A stretch of 64,000 nt of DNA from Membranipora membranacea (GCA_914767715.1 OU612068.1:7626001-7690000), one strand, 5' to 3'; shown: positions 51,601 through 64,000, numbered from the stretch's first letter. Translations and numbers: made by a program. The notes: generated by a model from the letters alone, not told the origin.

Positions 51601-54600
51601 GATGGCAAAGTAACCAACTGTATAATCGCAAAGGCAGCTGGAAGAAGAAAAAAATAGCCACCATAGGCCTGAGCATAAGGACAAACAAAACCAACATAGG
51701 CATGATTTCCTGTACAAAACAGGTAGTATTGTAAACAAGTGACAATTGTTAGAAGAAGGCTCTGCAATTTGAGAAATAAATAAATTCAATTAGGTTCTTG
51801 AAACATACTTGAAGAAATGGTCAGCCATGCATTCAGTTTCTGATTCTTGTTTACCACAGAAGGCATCATATACACCTTTAGATACTTTCTCCTTCATGTT
51901 AAATATATCAGTCTCCATGAGATTCATAAGCATCTCAGCACCTTTCTACAATACAAAAATTAAACTGTTGTCGTTTTGGAATAAAACTGGTTTTGAAAGA
52001 AGAATGAAAAAAATAGTGAATGAAAATCTTGTCTAAAATAGTTTAACTACTAGTCATTTGTGAGTTGATTGATAAAAGTGTATAATAACATACTGATTTG
52101 TGAATGGGGTCACTAATCAACATTCTGTACCTTGCTGATTTTTGTGACTATTTATAACCATCAGACAGTTGAACACTATATAATATTATTGAAGAAATAT
52201 CACGCCTCATGACATCAGATATGAAACGGAAGTATTCGGAACTGTTGAAATTGCTGATGAGCGCATGCATCTGTTTGCTGTACAATTTGCAACATAAGGT
52301 TGTGACCTGTGTTTATAAAGCGCAATGTGCCAAGAGATAGGAGCTGGTAGGTAGGTTAGCTTTTAACAACAAAAGAAATTGCTCAACCCTCAAAAATTGT
52401 CATTACATCAGCCTTTTGTACACAGCAACACATAATTTCACATTCATTCAATACAATCTGGATTGGAGTTGATCAAGCGTTTGATTTTTTTCTTCGAATT
52501 CCATGAAAATGATTTTTATGCCTTGTTGTCTGTCAGTGTTTGGACATTCATTATTTAGATCATTACCATCAAAGAATTTATTGTTGCGCAATCAGATAGA
52601 GGTAATCCCCGAAATATCTCAAGTGTTTTGCAATAATTTGTGATTTAGATGACACCCAATAGTTGACCATGTCCTACTCAAACTACAGATAATTTATGGC
52701 TGAAAACAGTAAAGTGAAAGGCATTGCAACATTGCTAGCAAATCAAACATTTCGAGGGAGGGATTCAACTGATGTTGCAAGACATACATCAACATTTTCA
52801 CCTCATAATTTTGATGATTCTTAAATCTATCTAAGGTAAAGCTCCACTTCATTCACACATCATTATCTGGTGATGCAATTTTGAACAGAGGCTTTTAAAT
52901 ATACTTCACATCACAGCCAAAGTCCATATTTCCCCAACAGATTTCGCTTTTATACAAAATCTCATTGGGGGCAACATAAAATATCTGAATTTTTTTCTCT
53001 ATACACTAGGTCTTAATTGACCGTCATATAAAGAAAAAAAGTAAAAGAAAAGGTGCATTTACACTGCAGATTTTTCTAAGAGATTTTCCCTTCATTATCG
53101 CGTTTATATAAGCGTTGATTCTGGGCAACCAAAAATCTGAATTTTGACAATTTTTGCTTAGTTTTATAATGATCAGTGCTTCACAACATTGGTTGATTTT
53201 ATACTCACCGGTCCAAAATGATGTTGAATTGTCTCGTTGTAGTCAGCATAAAATGTACTTGAGAATGTCGCCCATTTAACCTCCTTATGATCGCCCCAGT
53301 GTCGATCCCAGAAATCTATTATACTGTGTCTGATTAACGGAGAACCCTGTACAAAGTCTTTAGACTCAGATCTCTTTACACTGCACTGTCTGTTGAAGTT
53401 ATACTGGAATTTGTCGATATCAGCTCCCATGGGAAAATCTTCTATGGCACTACAAGTAAGAAACAACACACCAGTGGAAATTATTGACATATTTGAACTT
53501 ACACAACCATAAAAATTGCACAAGCACTTTATTTAGGAAGTTCTCTAGATAGGTAATAATGATTTCTCTTCACGCATTGAGGCATATGAGGGGTCATGAC
53601 GAGTTAACACCCTGATGAACGAGTGAAGCAGAGAACGCACTGTAACCAGGTGTTGATGTCGATGCTCCCTCAACTCTCTACGCAGAACAAACTACAAGAA
53701 AAGGAGCAGGGCATATGGAAGGTAGTCCGGCCCTAGAGGACTGTATATACTTCAGAGTTTAGTTTAGCTAGTTTGGAGGTTATTCAAGTTTGCTAGTACC
53801 AATTTTGACAAGCAAAGGCCGGAAGTATAAATAGAGTAATGAGGTCGACTTGATGTTAGCTAACTGAAAAGGTGTCTTATATCAAGTTTGTGAGATACGA
53901 CACATTTTTCTTCCTGTGAATACTTTACTCCTCCAGTCATATCAAAAAGGGCTGGTGAAGGATTTGACTTGACCCACCTGTGACATTGGTCATACTCTGA
54001 GAGAGAATGTGTTACTTCCTGGATAAAACGCTCACATTTAGTCTCGTAATCATCATCTTTGACAAAAAATATCCAGTTGATCTTTGCCAAGGTGAGAAGC
54101 CTGAAAAATGTTTTGGATGAAATTGTTACAAAACTTCAACAGTGCACACATCAGACCTGAACTAAAAAATCACATACATTTCACACACAATTTCCACACT
54201 ACAGAGCACGTCGTTGTCTGTAGCTCAAGTTGTTTCACAGAAGTCAGAATGAGGTACCCTCTTTGTCAATACACCGGCAGCTTAATTCTATGCATGCTGA
54301 TTGCTGCAGTTATGTCACATTTATTATGAAACTGACTGAAAAGTGGCACAGAGTAAGGATATACAGAGGGGACATGTCAATGATAGTTGTAGTGCCTGAG
54401 GTTTTGATTCACAGGGGAAAACAGCACAGGTGGAAGCCAATTAATTCAGTATCTCTCTATCTTACGGTGGCATTTTCTCTTGCAAACACACCTAGCTATG
54501 AAGGGCAATAATTCATTCTGTATTTAACCTGAAGACAGGTTTCCAACTTTTTTGTCCAAAACGCCCAACCTTCAAGCTATACACCATATTATTGTCATTT

Positions 54601-56736
54601 TATGCAAGGAGATGTAGGGGTATTAAAATGAGTATATTATATAGATTGGTGTGTAATACCCTCCTGGCCAACACATTTAGGAAATGTCTGTAGCCTATAC
54701 TGACCAAAGTCACACTAAAACGATCATGAAAGACTGTCACCTCTATCTATCCTTACTCTATGATAATTTCTATGAACATAAAACTGATGCCTAGGAAGCC
54801 TACTGGAGCAAAGAAAAGGTGGAATATGTTAATTTTGCTCACATTGCGCTGTCCATATGTTTAGATACATCAGGGTAGTACTCCCTGCCTACTGGTATAA
54901 TGATTGAGTTAGAGATATATGCCAGAGCCACATGGTCCCTGATCACCTGCTGTTGGACGCATTGTGCCGTCATCACCACAATAAACACCTGGAAAAAAGA
55001 TATTGAATGAGCAAATTGTTTTGACACGTGGCACAAGCAAGGTGTCACCAGGCTGTTTGACAGGCTCAGCATTCAATAACTTAATGCATAACATGTTGTA
55101 ACTTACCAATAGTTAGTTTGTATCTACTATGGCAGGAAGCAGTGCCCATGGTTGAATATGGGAAAGAGGAATCAAAATTGATGTGTAATAACTTTTTTAG
55201 GTATAAGGCCACAATTAGGCCGCAAAAGATTACCCATTAGGCCGCAGTGGCAAAAAGGCCGCAGGTTGCCCACAGCTGTTGTAGATGTATCTAAATTATT
55301 AGGCCTAGTTATATCTGAACTTGCACAATTTTAGGAACTGGCTCTAATGAAATTTTTTGTTGACATTCTTTTTAGAACCCCTGCCTCTGGTTGGCCATTT
55401 TTGCTTCCGGGGACTTTTGGAAAATGTTGACATACCTGAGTAGCACGCAGTTCATTATATGATTGAGAACGCCAAGAGAAACTAACGCCCAGTGACTCAA
55501 TAACTCACCTTAGAGTCTACAATAGCTCGAGGAGCAGCATAGTTTCTTGTATTGCCATCAGGATACCAGACGTCCAGGTTTGCTTTCAGTAGTGAATCTA
55601 GAAACAAAATGAACATGTTCACAGTTCACTCAACAGCGATTGCTCTATGGGAGTTGTGTCAAAGTTAGTCCATATATGTTATTGTCCACAAAGGTTCCAT
55701 TTGTTGGTACAAAAACGGATACAATTTCTGAGAAAAGAGAGAAAGAAGTATAAATACAACACTTTTCAATTCAAAACTGATGTTAATCCTCCAGGTACCA
55801 TCATGTGTGTTTATTTTCATCAAGTCCATGGCCACTCTGTTAGCAGAAGTTAACATTCAAACCCTTGTGGCCTTGCCCTAACGTTAACCATGCCCACTAT
55901 AAAGCAGTAAAGTAATGTGACTGACACATAAATTGAAGTGGGGTCAAAGAATGTTACCGTATGTTATGTTTCAATCTTGCTAACCAGAAGATATAACAAA
56001 TAAAGTTCCTTTCTACAGCTATAATCAATTTAGTTACCACTAGTAGAAACTCATTGATCTATTGTTCAAGGCTCTTGTTCATATCACTGTCACTGCTTAT
56101 TTTGGGTCTATCATGGGCCCCTGGGACTTACATGTCTTTACTTTGCCAATGTCCACTATCAACCACCCAAAAAACACCAAAATTTTTTTTTTACAACCTA
56201 CCTTGAAATCTCTCACACTAACTCACACCTCCTTCCTCTATCATTTGCTTCAGGTTTGAAGGTTCTAGCACAAACAGAGCTGACTTTATGGACCAGAGAA
56301 AAAAGATGCCTCTACAAAATTCATTCATTTCATTTGTGAATTTTGTAGAGGCATCTTTTTTCTCTGGTCCATAAAGTCAGCTCTGTTTGTGCTAGAACCT
56401 TCAAACCTGAAGCAAATGATAGAGGAAGGAGGTCTGAGTTAGTGTGAGAGATTTCAAGAAGGTAGGTTGTAAAAAAAAAATTTTGTGTCTTACCCTGTTT
56501 GGTGTTTTTTGGGTGGTTGATAGTGGACATTGGCAAAGTAAAGACATGTAAGTCCCAGGGGCCCATGGGGTCTATGTACTTAAGCAACAATTACAAGGGA
56601 TAAGCTTGACTAGGGAGTAACTCATTTATTGACCTGACATACCTGCCAATTTTGTGCCAAACTCCTTGTCACCCTCACAATAAGTCAGCATTATGTCACA
56701 TATCCTAGTCTCACCACTATTTTCCCTGATAGACAT
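48666..56736 (-). CDS. TIR domain plus HEAT-repeat protein, complete, 10 exons
   Basis: Exons in coding order: 56,643-56,736, 55,509-55,597, 54,843-54,988, 53,978-54,100, 53,209-53,449, 51,809-51,945, 51,546-51,637, 50,973-51,074, 49,740-49,875 and 48,666-48,807. Phases close to 433 residues from MSIRENSGETR to a TGA stop. Residues about 12-115 form a TIR fold: DIMLTYCEGDKEF strand A and helix A, ANLDVWYPDG, DSKVFIVVMT strand C, SNSIIIPVG strand D. The position of the catalytic Glu of NAD-cleaving TIRs (the E of WxxxE) appears to be His after Asp (VIRDHVAL). Residues about 150-300 are an unrecognised helical region (FWDRHWGDHKEVKWATF). Residues about 290-433 contain about four HEAT-like repeats (SEDPNIRAVAAIGLGRAG; DEDRLVRQSACLAQAL). 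No signal peptide or membrane helix, so probably cytosolic. A signalling-adaptor role is inference. Confidence 0.88.
55206..55262 (+). repeat. Short AGGCCGCA-type repeats
   Basis: Three or four copies of 'aggccgca' / 'aggccaca' within 57 bp, in the TIR-HEAT gene intron; no function apparent. Confidence 0.5.
56112..56567. mobile_element. 456-bp near-perfect palindrome (hairpin MITE) with 8-bp target duplication
   Basis: Two arms of about 210-225 bp, starting CATGGGCCCCTGGGACTTAC and its reverse complement, meet at about 56,330. The right arm has about 16 extra bases near 56,485. Direct repeats GGGTCTAT flank it exactly (56,104-56,111 and 56,568-56,575). An 8-bp duplication and inverted ends fit hAT-type or P-type non-autonomous elements. 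ORFs on both strands with the same peptide are a consequence of the palindrome. It lies in the first intron of the TIR-HEAT gene. Confidence 0.92.
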
Positions 56737-57914
56737 CTTGAATTAAAGTTAATTCTATGTCGTGTATTTTTCACCGAGTAAGGCAGAGAGGATGTGCTAC
56801 AATATAAAAATCTAGCTCAGAAATCCAGAGTAAAAGTCCTGTCATGAAAAAAGTAAAATCTCTAAGAAGAAAATATACTTGTTGTGTCAAACTGAAACCA
56901 CATTGTGGTGACTATCACCACCCTCAAAATGTAAGATTTAGCCTGAGATCATAAGACAGTACAATACAATTGTATGATAAATTTGTGTTTTTAGAGAGAA
57001 GAGGTAAACTACTGACAGGGGTGACTGTTCAAGATTTAGGAGATATTATACAGAGCTGACTCTGAATTTGTTTTTCAAATGAATTGGTCAAAATTATTTG
57101 GTCCTTCTTGATTTCATCATAATAAAATCCATTTCAAATTAATGATTGCATTGCCTTCAATTCAGGTCCCCTGTAATTTAGTAAAAACTAGATGCAGAGC
57201 TACTAGACTCCGCCCATAAAAATTAGTCTGTCCAATCAGAGTCATCATATCAATCCACCCCTCCCCAATCCTCACATCACGTCACATGGCTGAGAAAAGT
57301 AAAACTGCTCAAGCATGCGTTTGACTAAAATGTAATGTCCCTTTATCTTAATTTTGAGCTCGTGTGATTGGCTTAGGAGAACACACTTGGTTGATAAATA
57401 TCTTAATTGACATGTCCGAAATTTTGTTGTCGCCTACCGGAAGCTTTACACACAGAAAGCTATTGTTTGCATTTAATATCTGATAAACAAGGTAGGTGTT
57501 ACATTTAACAATTTGCCTCTGTGGTTGGCAGTGGCATAAGAGAGTTTTGTCCTTGGTAGCATTAATTTATTTATTTATTTGATTGAGTCTTCTACTGCAA
57601 CACCTTTCTACAACTGCATCTTTTTCCAACCACTTTCTAACAAACAACACTCTAATATTAACACAGTTCAATCAAGGAGTACTTGGTCCACCAACACACC
57701 TAACTAAACAAACACTTCAGGACTGCAAGCTGACTGATCATAAAAGGTGTGAAAGGCTTTCGGAAAACAAGAGAAAGCGGGCTTAACCAAGTTTCACCTA
57801 GGAAACAGTTTAAAAGCCAAACGCTTGCTGAGATATTGTGCTTTGGGTACTAAACTAAACTGTTCTTGTATCATCAGTTGAGCCAGACAACTATAATTAT
57901 CAGCTCTCTTGAAA
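56737..57914. other. Intergenic between divergent TIR genes, left part
   Basis: No coding exon supported. This stretch should include the promoter of the minus TIR-HEAT gene. A GTAGGT donor-like site at about 57,491 might end a noncoding exon of the plus gene. Confidence 0.4.
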
Positions 57915-60900
57915 ATGACACTTTCCAGTGCAGAAAAGTATTCCAGTACGTGTCCATGGAGATTTCCAGCCGTCAAAGAGGATATAATCTTCCCAGACTT
58001 TCAAGAGCAAGTAACAGCAGTACGAACAAGTGAAGTGAAATCACAGACTTCTACAACATATTTCCAAGGTATGTATGCGGATTGACACTAAGTCTGTTTC
58101 TTAATTCTCACCTTTGTTTCAATATTAATCCCACCATAGCCAAGTGTTTCTTACCATTGTTGCAATAAAAAAAAACATGTGCCATTCATTGAAGAATTTT
58201 TTTTTGAAACCACACATCTTCTAATAATAACTTAATTATAGACGTGGATATATAATTGGATATCTTTTAGTCCTAACTTCAATTGACCCCTCGGATACTT
58301 TGGTTGCCATGTAAAATTTGATTTACGTCACATTCCACACAAATTCAAATCAAACTGCTCAGTACCATGCGATGCGTGCCAAGTAGTTGAGGGACAATTT
58401 ACGCTCTTCGTGTAATCCTGTATATCGTTCTCTGCAGCTTAGACTGCTCCGTTCAATAGACGTTGTTTTGGCTGACACTGGTAAGACAATGTTTTGATTT
58501 CTTATTCACTTCTGTTGTTTTTTACAACACTCTACAGTTCCATTGTTGTTTCACCGCATCACCACTCATAAGTTCTGAAGAGCTTCTCAACTCACTATAT
58601 ATGTTAGTCAGTAAACTAATTTAGCATTGTCATCCCATATATTTAATTACATTCTTTGTTTGAATTTGAGGATGCATTGACAGAAGTGTCATCAAATTTA
58701 TTTGACCAGAATATTATGTGAGTGGTGACAGTTATTTTACTCTCACATTATATTTGAGCTCTTTAGATTTATATTTAAATCTATCTACTGTAATGTAACT
58801 AGATTATTGGAATGTTTGTTGCCTCTGCATGTTACACGATTTTCATTTTGCGCTACTAACTACTGTTCAGTGTGTGCAGTGTACTGAAAGACTCCAGTGT
58901 TGTTCAATAATTCCAATTATAAGAGTCAGCTATTGACAGACTCTGTGGACAGACACAGATAAATATCTCCTTTTATTTTAGTATCCAAACTTAGATTACC
59001 TATATTAGTAATAGAAGATGAAATCTTATTCACTAGTATAATAATTAGGTCTGGGTGATAGGTTATATGCTGACTAACTGTTTGGCTGCAACATGTAATT
59101 ATCACATCGCTGTCAATCTGGTATAGTATCATTGCTTGGGATATACGGAGAAACTAGTGTAAATGTCACAGATTTTATTAATAGGATGTTGGTCTTACCT
59201 TTGGTTGATGTTTTGATTTCCTCGAGGGGGTTGTTTTGCTGAAACAGAATTTTAATACGGCTTCCCTGTGTGTAGTTTGTCAGACTGCTCCCTAAAGCTG
59301 TTTGCTGCCTTCAAGGAACAGCTGAGACTGAAAATCAAATCAATGAAGTGTATGTGCTATATGTGCTCTATGTGCATGACATCGCTGAAAGACAACTCAA
59401 CATTGTTGACTGCTCAATCTGTGATAATGTATTCATTATGTATAAATAAAATAATCCATCTCTAAGCTACCTACTTCAGAGTAAAAACTGCATGTTGGTC
59501 GATAAAGTGCTCATCATTATAACATATTCCCAAGTCGAATGGTCCAAACTAATCAATTTTCTAATTAGAAAAATACAGCTTTACCAAGTGGTTAAGGCGT
59601 TGTTAGGTCGACTACAGCAGTGTTTTTTTCTTTACCATTCAGTCAAGTGCAGTTGATTGCACATGAGTTTGTTCATTCCATTGGCAGCTGACACTACAGG
59701 CAGCGTTTTGTAACAACATCCTGAGTGTTTTAGTAACGATTCTGACATTATATCAGCCACCTGCTGCGCCACGCTCGACATCCTGCTCCAGCTTTTAGTA
59801 AATCGCCATTCACTCTCTCAGCTCCATCAATGCAGCGCACACAAAACATGGAGGAATTTGCTGATCTTTTCCGAGATGGTAGGAGTAATCGTATTTTCGT
59901 ATTTTGAGTTTTACGATACTTGAGTTGATTGATGTTGGTGTGATTTTATTTTGTTGCTTGTGAGAGATGTAACTGGATAATCTCTTTATACAGTTATTTA
60001 GCAATTTGACAACTTTGGAAATAATGATGAATAATGCCTCGTTTAATTTGCTCAATTCTGTGGTATGTGTAATGTCATTAGTTTGCGTCTGAACCTATTT
60101 TGCACTCATAACAGATAAGGTATTTAGTTCTTACAGCCCTGTTGACTAAAGTCAAAGCGACATTACAGGATATCACCCGATTAACTACTTTGGTGATTGC
60201 AGAATAATCCAGACAATCTACTGTTGCTCTATTTTATTGTGTTTTGAGTCGTTGTTCAGCCATGTTGGATCTTTGTTGTGGGTTAACTAGTTCAGCAAAA
60301 AAGCTGAAAGTTTCAACATTGAAGCCCCCTCCAGGGCCTCTGGGTGAGTGTACAATCAACAAACATGGGAATGTTTATAAACTTTGTCTTTATAGCTCTC
60401 AATTTGCTAATGAGTAAGTAGATATATTTGTGTTAGAACCTTGAAATTGAGGAAATTTGATATTACAACCACCCCATCTTGTGTCAGCTGTCAACTTTTA
60501 TCCCTGACCACTGCTGTTAACTTAAATTGTTGCAAGGTTTTACTCGTCAGCTACCAGACTGTTTGTCTAAGGCTGTTGTATGCGTGCCTCAAACATTCAG
60601 TGCTGAAAATGTTTTTTCGCTCTCATCTTCACTGTAATGTTTTGCGCTACTTTCTTGAATGTGATGATGAGCGCTGTTGGTGTGAAACCAATCCAGCAGT
60701 CTCATCGCTCTATCTGATGTGGACTACCGGCGCTGGTTAATGTTTTCTGGTTCATTCATTTATCGTCGTTACGGCTTGCACTTTCTTCCTGTTTTGTACT
60801 GCGATCTATTCAATGCTGAAGTGTAATTTAATTTTTTTTAATATGGGATACAATGTGTAATGTCATTAAGCACCACTTTTCATAGTATTCATTTATCTGT

Positions 60901-62634
60901 ATCTGCACTTTTCTTCCCCCACGACGACATCAAAGTATATTAGTAGAGACTAGAAGTGTAGCTTCATTGTAGATGCTGCATGTCTTCCAACTTTGACCCA
61001 CATTTGATGTTTGCTTACATCATAATTATGATTTCATTAGTATATCTCCCAAAAATATCAGCACAACGTGATGAGTTTGTGTTATCGGTTAGAACGGCCA
61101 TCCAGTGGAGTCTTGGTGATGTACTTTTCAATTGCTGACTGAGAAAAGTATAGCCTATATTGTTGGTAGCAGATGAGTGTATGCTTTATTCTTTCTTATT
61201 CCCTCTTTGATAACTCTTATTATACGTCATTTCATTCAAAACTGTGCTACTTTTAATGATTTTGGACTTCCTCATGGTAAGTCAAAGTGGTATCATTCAA
61301 GAAAAGTTGGACTTGAACCCATAGATTGTTGCTTATCTCTGACAGTGTTTTGTTTTAGGAAATCATTGATGAAGCCTTTAGTGTCCTTGACTTTAACAGT
61401 CTTATCTATACGCTGAACCTTGACACTCACACATCTATATTCTTTACTGTAGAGAGGCAGCCAGCTACGCCGCCAAGCACTATGGGTAATGTAAGTCAAA
61501 GCCCAAAAGGCACTGCGCCAACTGGGTGTAACCCTCTGATGAGCCCAGAAAAGAAGCACATCCATCAACAGAATGATCTCAACGCCAGAAGACAACAGTA
61601 TCAGACCAGGCCTTCACAGTATATCAACGGAAATGGTAACACTAAAGATGTTAAATTCAACGTAAGCGACAACCACTCAACCTCAGACAGTAAAAACAGC
61701 AGCAGCAATAATGGAGGCGGAGAGAGGACGACTAGCCCTATACCTCTAACAACAGAGAAAATCAGATTGACAATGGATGTCAACAACAGTAGGCCTAGCA
61801 GCCAATCTAGTACCCCTGTATTAACTCGTAAAGCAGCAATTAGGGATGGTAGCCACACAGCATCCACACAATCTACGACGACAGCAGACCAAAATAGATC
61901 TAACTCAAGCAGTAGTCTCAAAGACTCTCAAGCTAAAGACATAATGATCAGTTACAGTCATTTAGATAAAGAAATCATGATGAAACTGAAAGGTATGAGT
62001 TGTAAGAATGGCCATTCCAATCAAGCACCTAGTCATGCATGTGTATCCTATATCAAATATTTTGGTAATGATCTATGGCCAATTCAAATCGTTTATTGAT
62101 AGAAATGCGATCCAAGTATTTCATTGTGATGGTACGGAAAATGACTTGACATGAATTCGACGTTGACATCATTGCTATTAATTCCTGACACAACCTGTTA
62201 CTAGTAGCCTGTCTCTTGATATCCTCGCCTTATGGCTGACACACATTGAATCACACCTTAGCGTATAATGTAAATTAGCTTCTAGTTTATACCAAAGACA
62301 GCTCCCTACGGAATTTACTGTTAACAATTTATTCAGCGACTCAGACACATGGGATAGGTTTTTTCGCTCGCTGATATGGTGTGATATTGATTAAAGCAGC
62401 ATGATTGCTTCGATTTACACTTGACCTTGTAACCCTGTGCTGTGTGCTGCTGCTGCTTTTTTGTAGTCAAATAAATCACCAAAATCTACAGCATCAATGT
62501 TAACCTTATCAAACTCTGATTCTTTTATAGATGCTCTTGAAGCAAACAACATCTCGGTGTGGGTCGATGTGGTTGGATTGAACGCTGGTGTCAACTTCTT
62601 GAACAAGATTGGCCAGGCTATCATTGACTCAAAG
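57915..62634 (+). CDS. Second TIR-domain protein, partial, with alternative first exons
   Basis: The main exon 61,453-61,992 and next exon 62,531-62,634 encode a long Ser/Asn/Thr-rich disordered region (about residues 1-155 counted from the ATG at 61,482), then the start of a TIR domain (DIMISYSHLDKEIMMKLK, NNISVWVDVVGLNAG, AIIDSK). The intron after helix A (phase 1) and the intron after DSK (phase 0) match those of the TIR-HEAT gene. Upstream of 61,453 an acceptor leaves phase 1, and three candidate first exons end in phase 1 with GT donors: 57,915-58,068, 59,830-59,878 and 60,262-60,343 (MLDLCCGLTSS...). The in-frame ATG at 61,482 (MGNVSQ) could also start translation. The rest of the TIR domain lies beyond the window or in an exon I could not see. 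Downstream domains are unknown. Confidence 0.75.
59830..59878 (+). other. Candidate alternative first exon B of the plus TIR gene
   Basis: ATG-led 49-nt frame (MQRTQNMEEFADLFRD) followed by GTAGGA, phase 1, compatible with the acceptor at 61,452. Confidence 0.35.
60262..60343 (+). other. Candidate alternative first exon C of the plus TIR gene
   Basis: ATG-led 82-nt frame with adjacent Cys-Cys near the start (MLDLCCG) and a Pro-rich end, followed by a strong GTGAGTG donor in phase 1. Nearest of the three to the main exon. Confidence 0.45.
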
Positions 62635-64000
62635 GTTGGTTAGAACACTATTATCCCCTTTCAGACTTGTCAAACCCCCCACAGGTGTTTGTTTTGGAGC
62701 CGGTGTGACAAGGCTTATCCCACATAAGACGTACCACAGTCACGGCATATTTGACTCCTACTAACAGTCACTTGTACCTGTCAAGTAGATCGGTAATTTA
62801 TCATATTGCAGGCAAAGCGAGGGAGGTGTGGGCGTGATGTGCTGTTTAAGAGCTAATTTATGGTCCTGTAGGCCGCTTTGAGGTGGCATCAAGTCATGAT
62901 AGGATCCTTAATTAGATGATTTGATTATCTAACAGAACATGTTTTGTGCTTTTTCAGACACAGTGTATTTGGGCTTCTGTGATAAGGATTTACCCTGATT
63001 TAGTGTACCTGTCACACGAAACTATCTCTACTTAAATCTTTTGGTTTTGCTTTCCACTAAACCTGTGGTTGAAAGATAAAACTGTGCATACAAAGTTGGA
63101 TATCATTAGCGGTCCTAAGTCCTTTCATTATCGCCGGAACTGCAACATGCCACTTGAGTGAATGATGATAATGAATACCTAGTCTAGAAGAGCAGCTATT
63201 ACTTTAAACCAATCAGCTGGCTGCCTCTCTGGGAGGGGGTATTCACATGTGAGTCACGATTCAATAAAAGTGTAAGGGGAGGTAAAACAGAGGAATTCGT
63301 TTTCTCAGATAATACGCTTTTCAGCTTGTAGTTTTGTGATTTTCCTTGTTTTGAGGATGAACCTGTCACGCAGTTCCGTCATCTGACACCGCATATTTAT
63401 TTGGGCTATGGAGAGCACCCCTTGCGTAATACCACAGTCAGCGGGAGACTTATCATTGTGGTTTTGATTGATTGAAATCCAACTTATTGCACTAATGGCT
63501 TTCCCTGATATGAAAATTAAAATTACGTCAGTACACTGATTTCCTATCCTTTGGCAATGAACATCACATCAGTTTGTTATCAGCTCTGCGAGTGCCCCTG
63601 CAGTTCTTTCAGTGATTCAGATGATTGCAGTGAAACCGGTTCCTTCTTGCTCAATAACCAAAGTATATGAACGAAGTAAGCCACAAGGCTATTTGACCAG
63701 GTCAACTTGAATGAATGTTGGTGGTTTCCTTGTACGACCAGTAATGCTGTATCTCAGTAGATTTTATGATAATAACATCTGTGAATTGAGGTATGCGCTG
63801 ATTTCATTTAAAAACTTTGTTAATTAACACAACCTCCTGTCTCATAGCTAGCGTGTTACAGTTAATGATGATAGTAGCAAAGTAATGTTTGATGGCAGCT
63901 GGCCTTGGTACTATATGGTTAGAGTAGTACCATTGTCAGCTGAACTTGGCACTGAACTCGTGCTAACTTATAGTCATTGTGGTCATATCTCATGCCAAAT
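62635..64000. other. Presumed intron or flank of the plus TIR gene
   Basis: No exon completing the TIR domain was found up to the window end; no RNA or mobile element recognised. Confidence 0.4.

Noticed and set aside
56062-56590. Two ORFs on opposite strands sharing one peptide
   Set aside because: Consequence of the 456-bp palindrome; no start, domain or splice support.
59580-59625. tRNA-like motif 'ccaagtggttaaggcgttgt'
   Set aside because: Resembles an A box only; no B box or cloverleaf follows.

Overview
This is AT-rich nuclear DNA from an invertebrate animal. Evidence: spliced genes with GT-AG introns of about 0.1-3 kb, metazoan proteins (a rabphilin-type Rab effector, a roadblock dynein light chain, TIR proteins), eukaryotic tRNAs, a tRNA-derived SINE, a Ty3/gypsy-type LTR element and several short inverted-repeat DNA elements. 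The species cannot be fixed from the sequence. Most genes are split into exons of 40-250 bp, so I assembled them by hand from splice sites and codon phase; in the main models every intron phase closes.

Left part (0-5.8 kb): three weak consecutive exons of an unrecognised minus-strand gene run off the left edge. Two convincing tRNA genes follow, Pro(TGG) on minus and Ser(AGA) on plus. From 5.8 to 15.6 kb lie three related copies of one Ty3/gypsy-like element with about 210-bp LTRs. Copy A is a 2-kb internal-deletion derivative with a 5-bp target duplication. Copy B is long but broken by many stops and by a 94-bp foldback element with a 9-bp target duplication. Copy C is an LTR plus gag start that shares its LTR with B.

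Middle (16.7-32 kb): a minus-strand gene of at least 11 small exons (16,714-22,610) encodes a predicted 270-residue one-pass membrane protein with a very basic C-tail that I do not recognise. Part of its locus and right flank are duplicated at 27.7-31.8 kb, where the gene copy is dead. Pairs of occupied and empty sites between the two copies reveal separate insertions: a SINE, a LINE tail, and a sequence that begins like U2 snRNA. A separate occupied/empty pair, in a tandem exon repeat inside the gene, reveals a poly-G-ended foldback. The 24.8-32 kb stretch is dense with palindromes belonging to at least three foldback families.

Right part (33.8-64 kb): a 15-exon rabphilin-like gene on plus (RabBD zinc finger, acidic linker, two C2 domains whose calcium-binding acids are largely missing); a 4-exon roadblock light chain on plus whose first coding exon is just ATG; a convergent 10-exon minus gene joining an unusual TIR domain to HEAT repeats; and, divergent from it, a second TIR gene on plus with the same intron phases in its TIR domain and three candidate alternative first exons, running off the right edge. 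The two TIR genes as a head-to-head pair of intron-matched paralogues are the best candidate for a little-described system. A 456-bp near-perfect palindrome with an 8-bp target duplication lies in the first intron of the TIR-HEAT gene.
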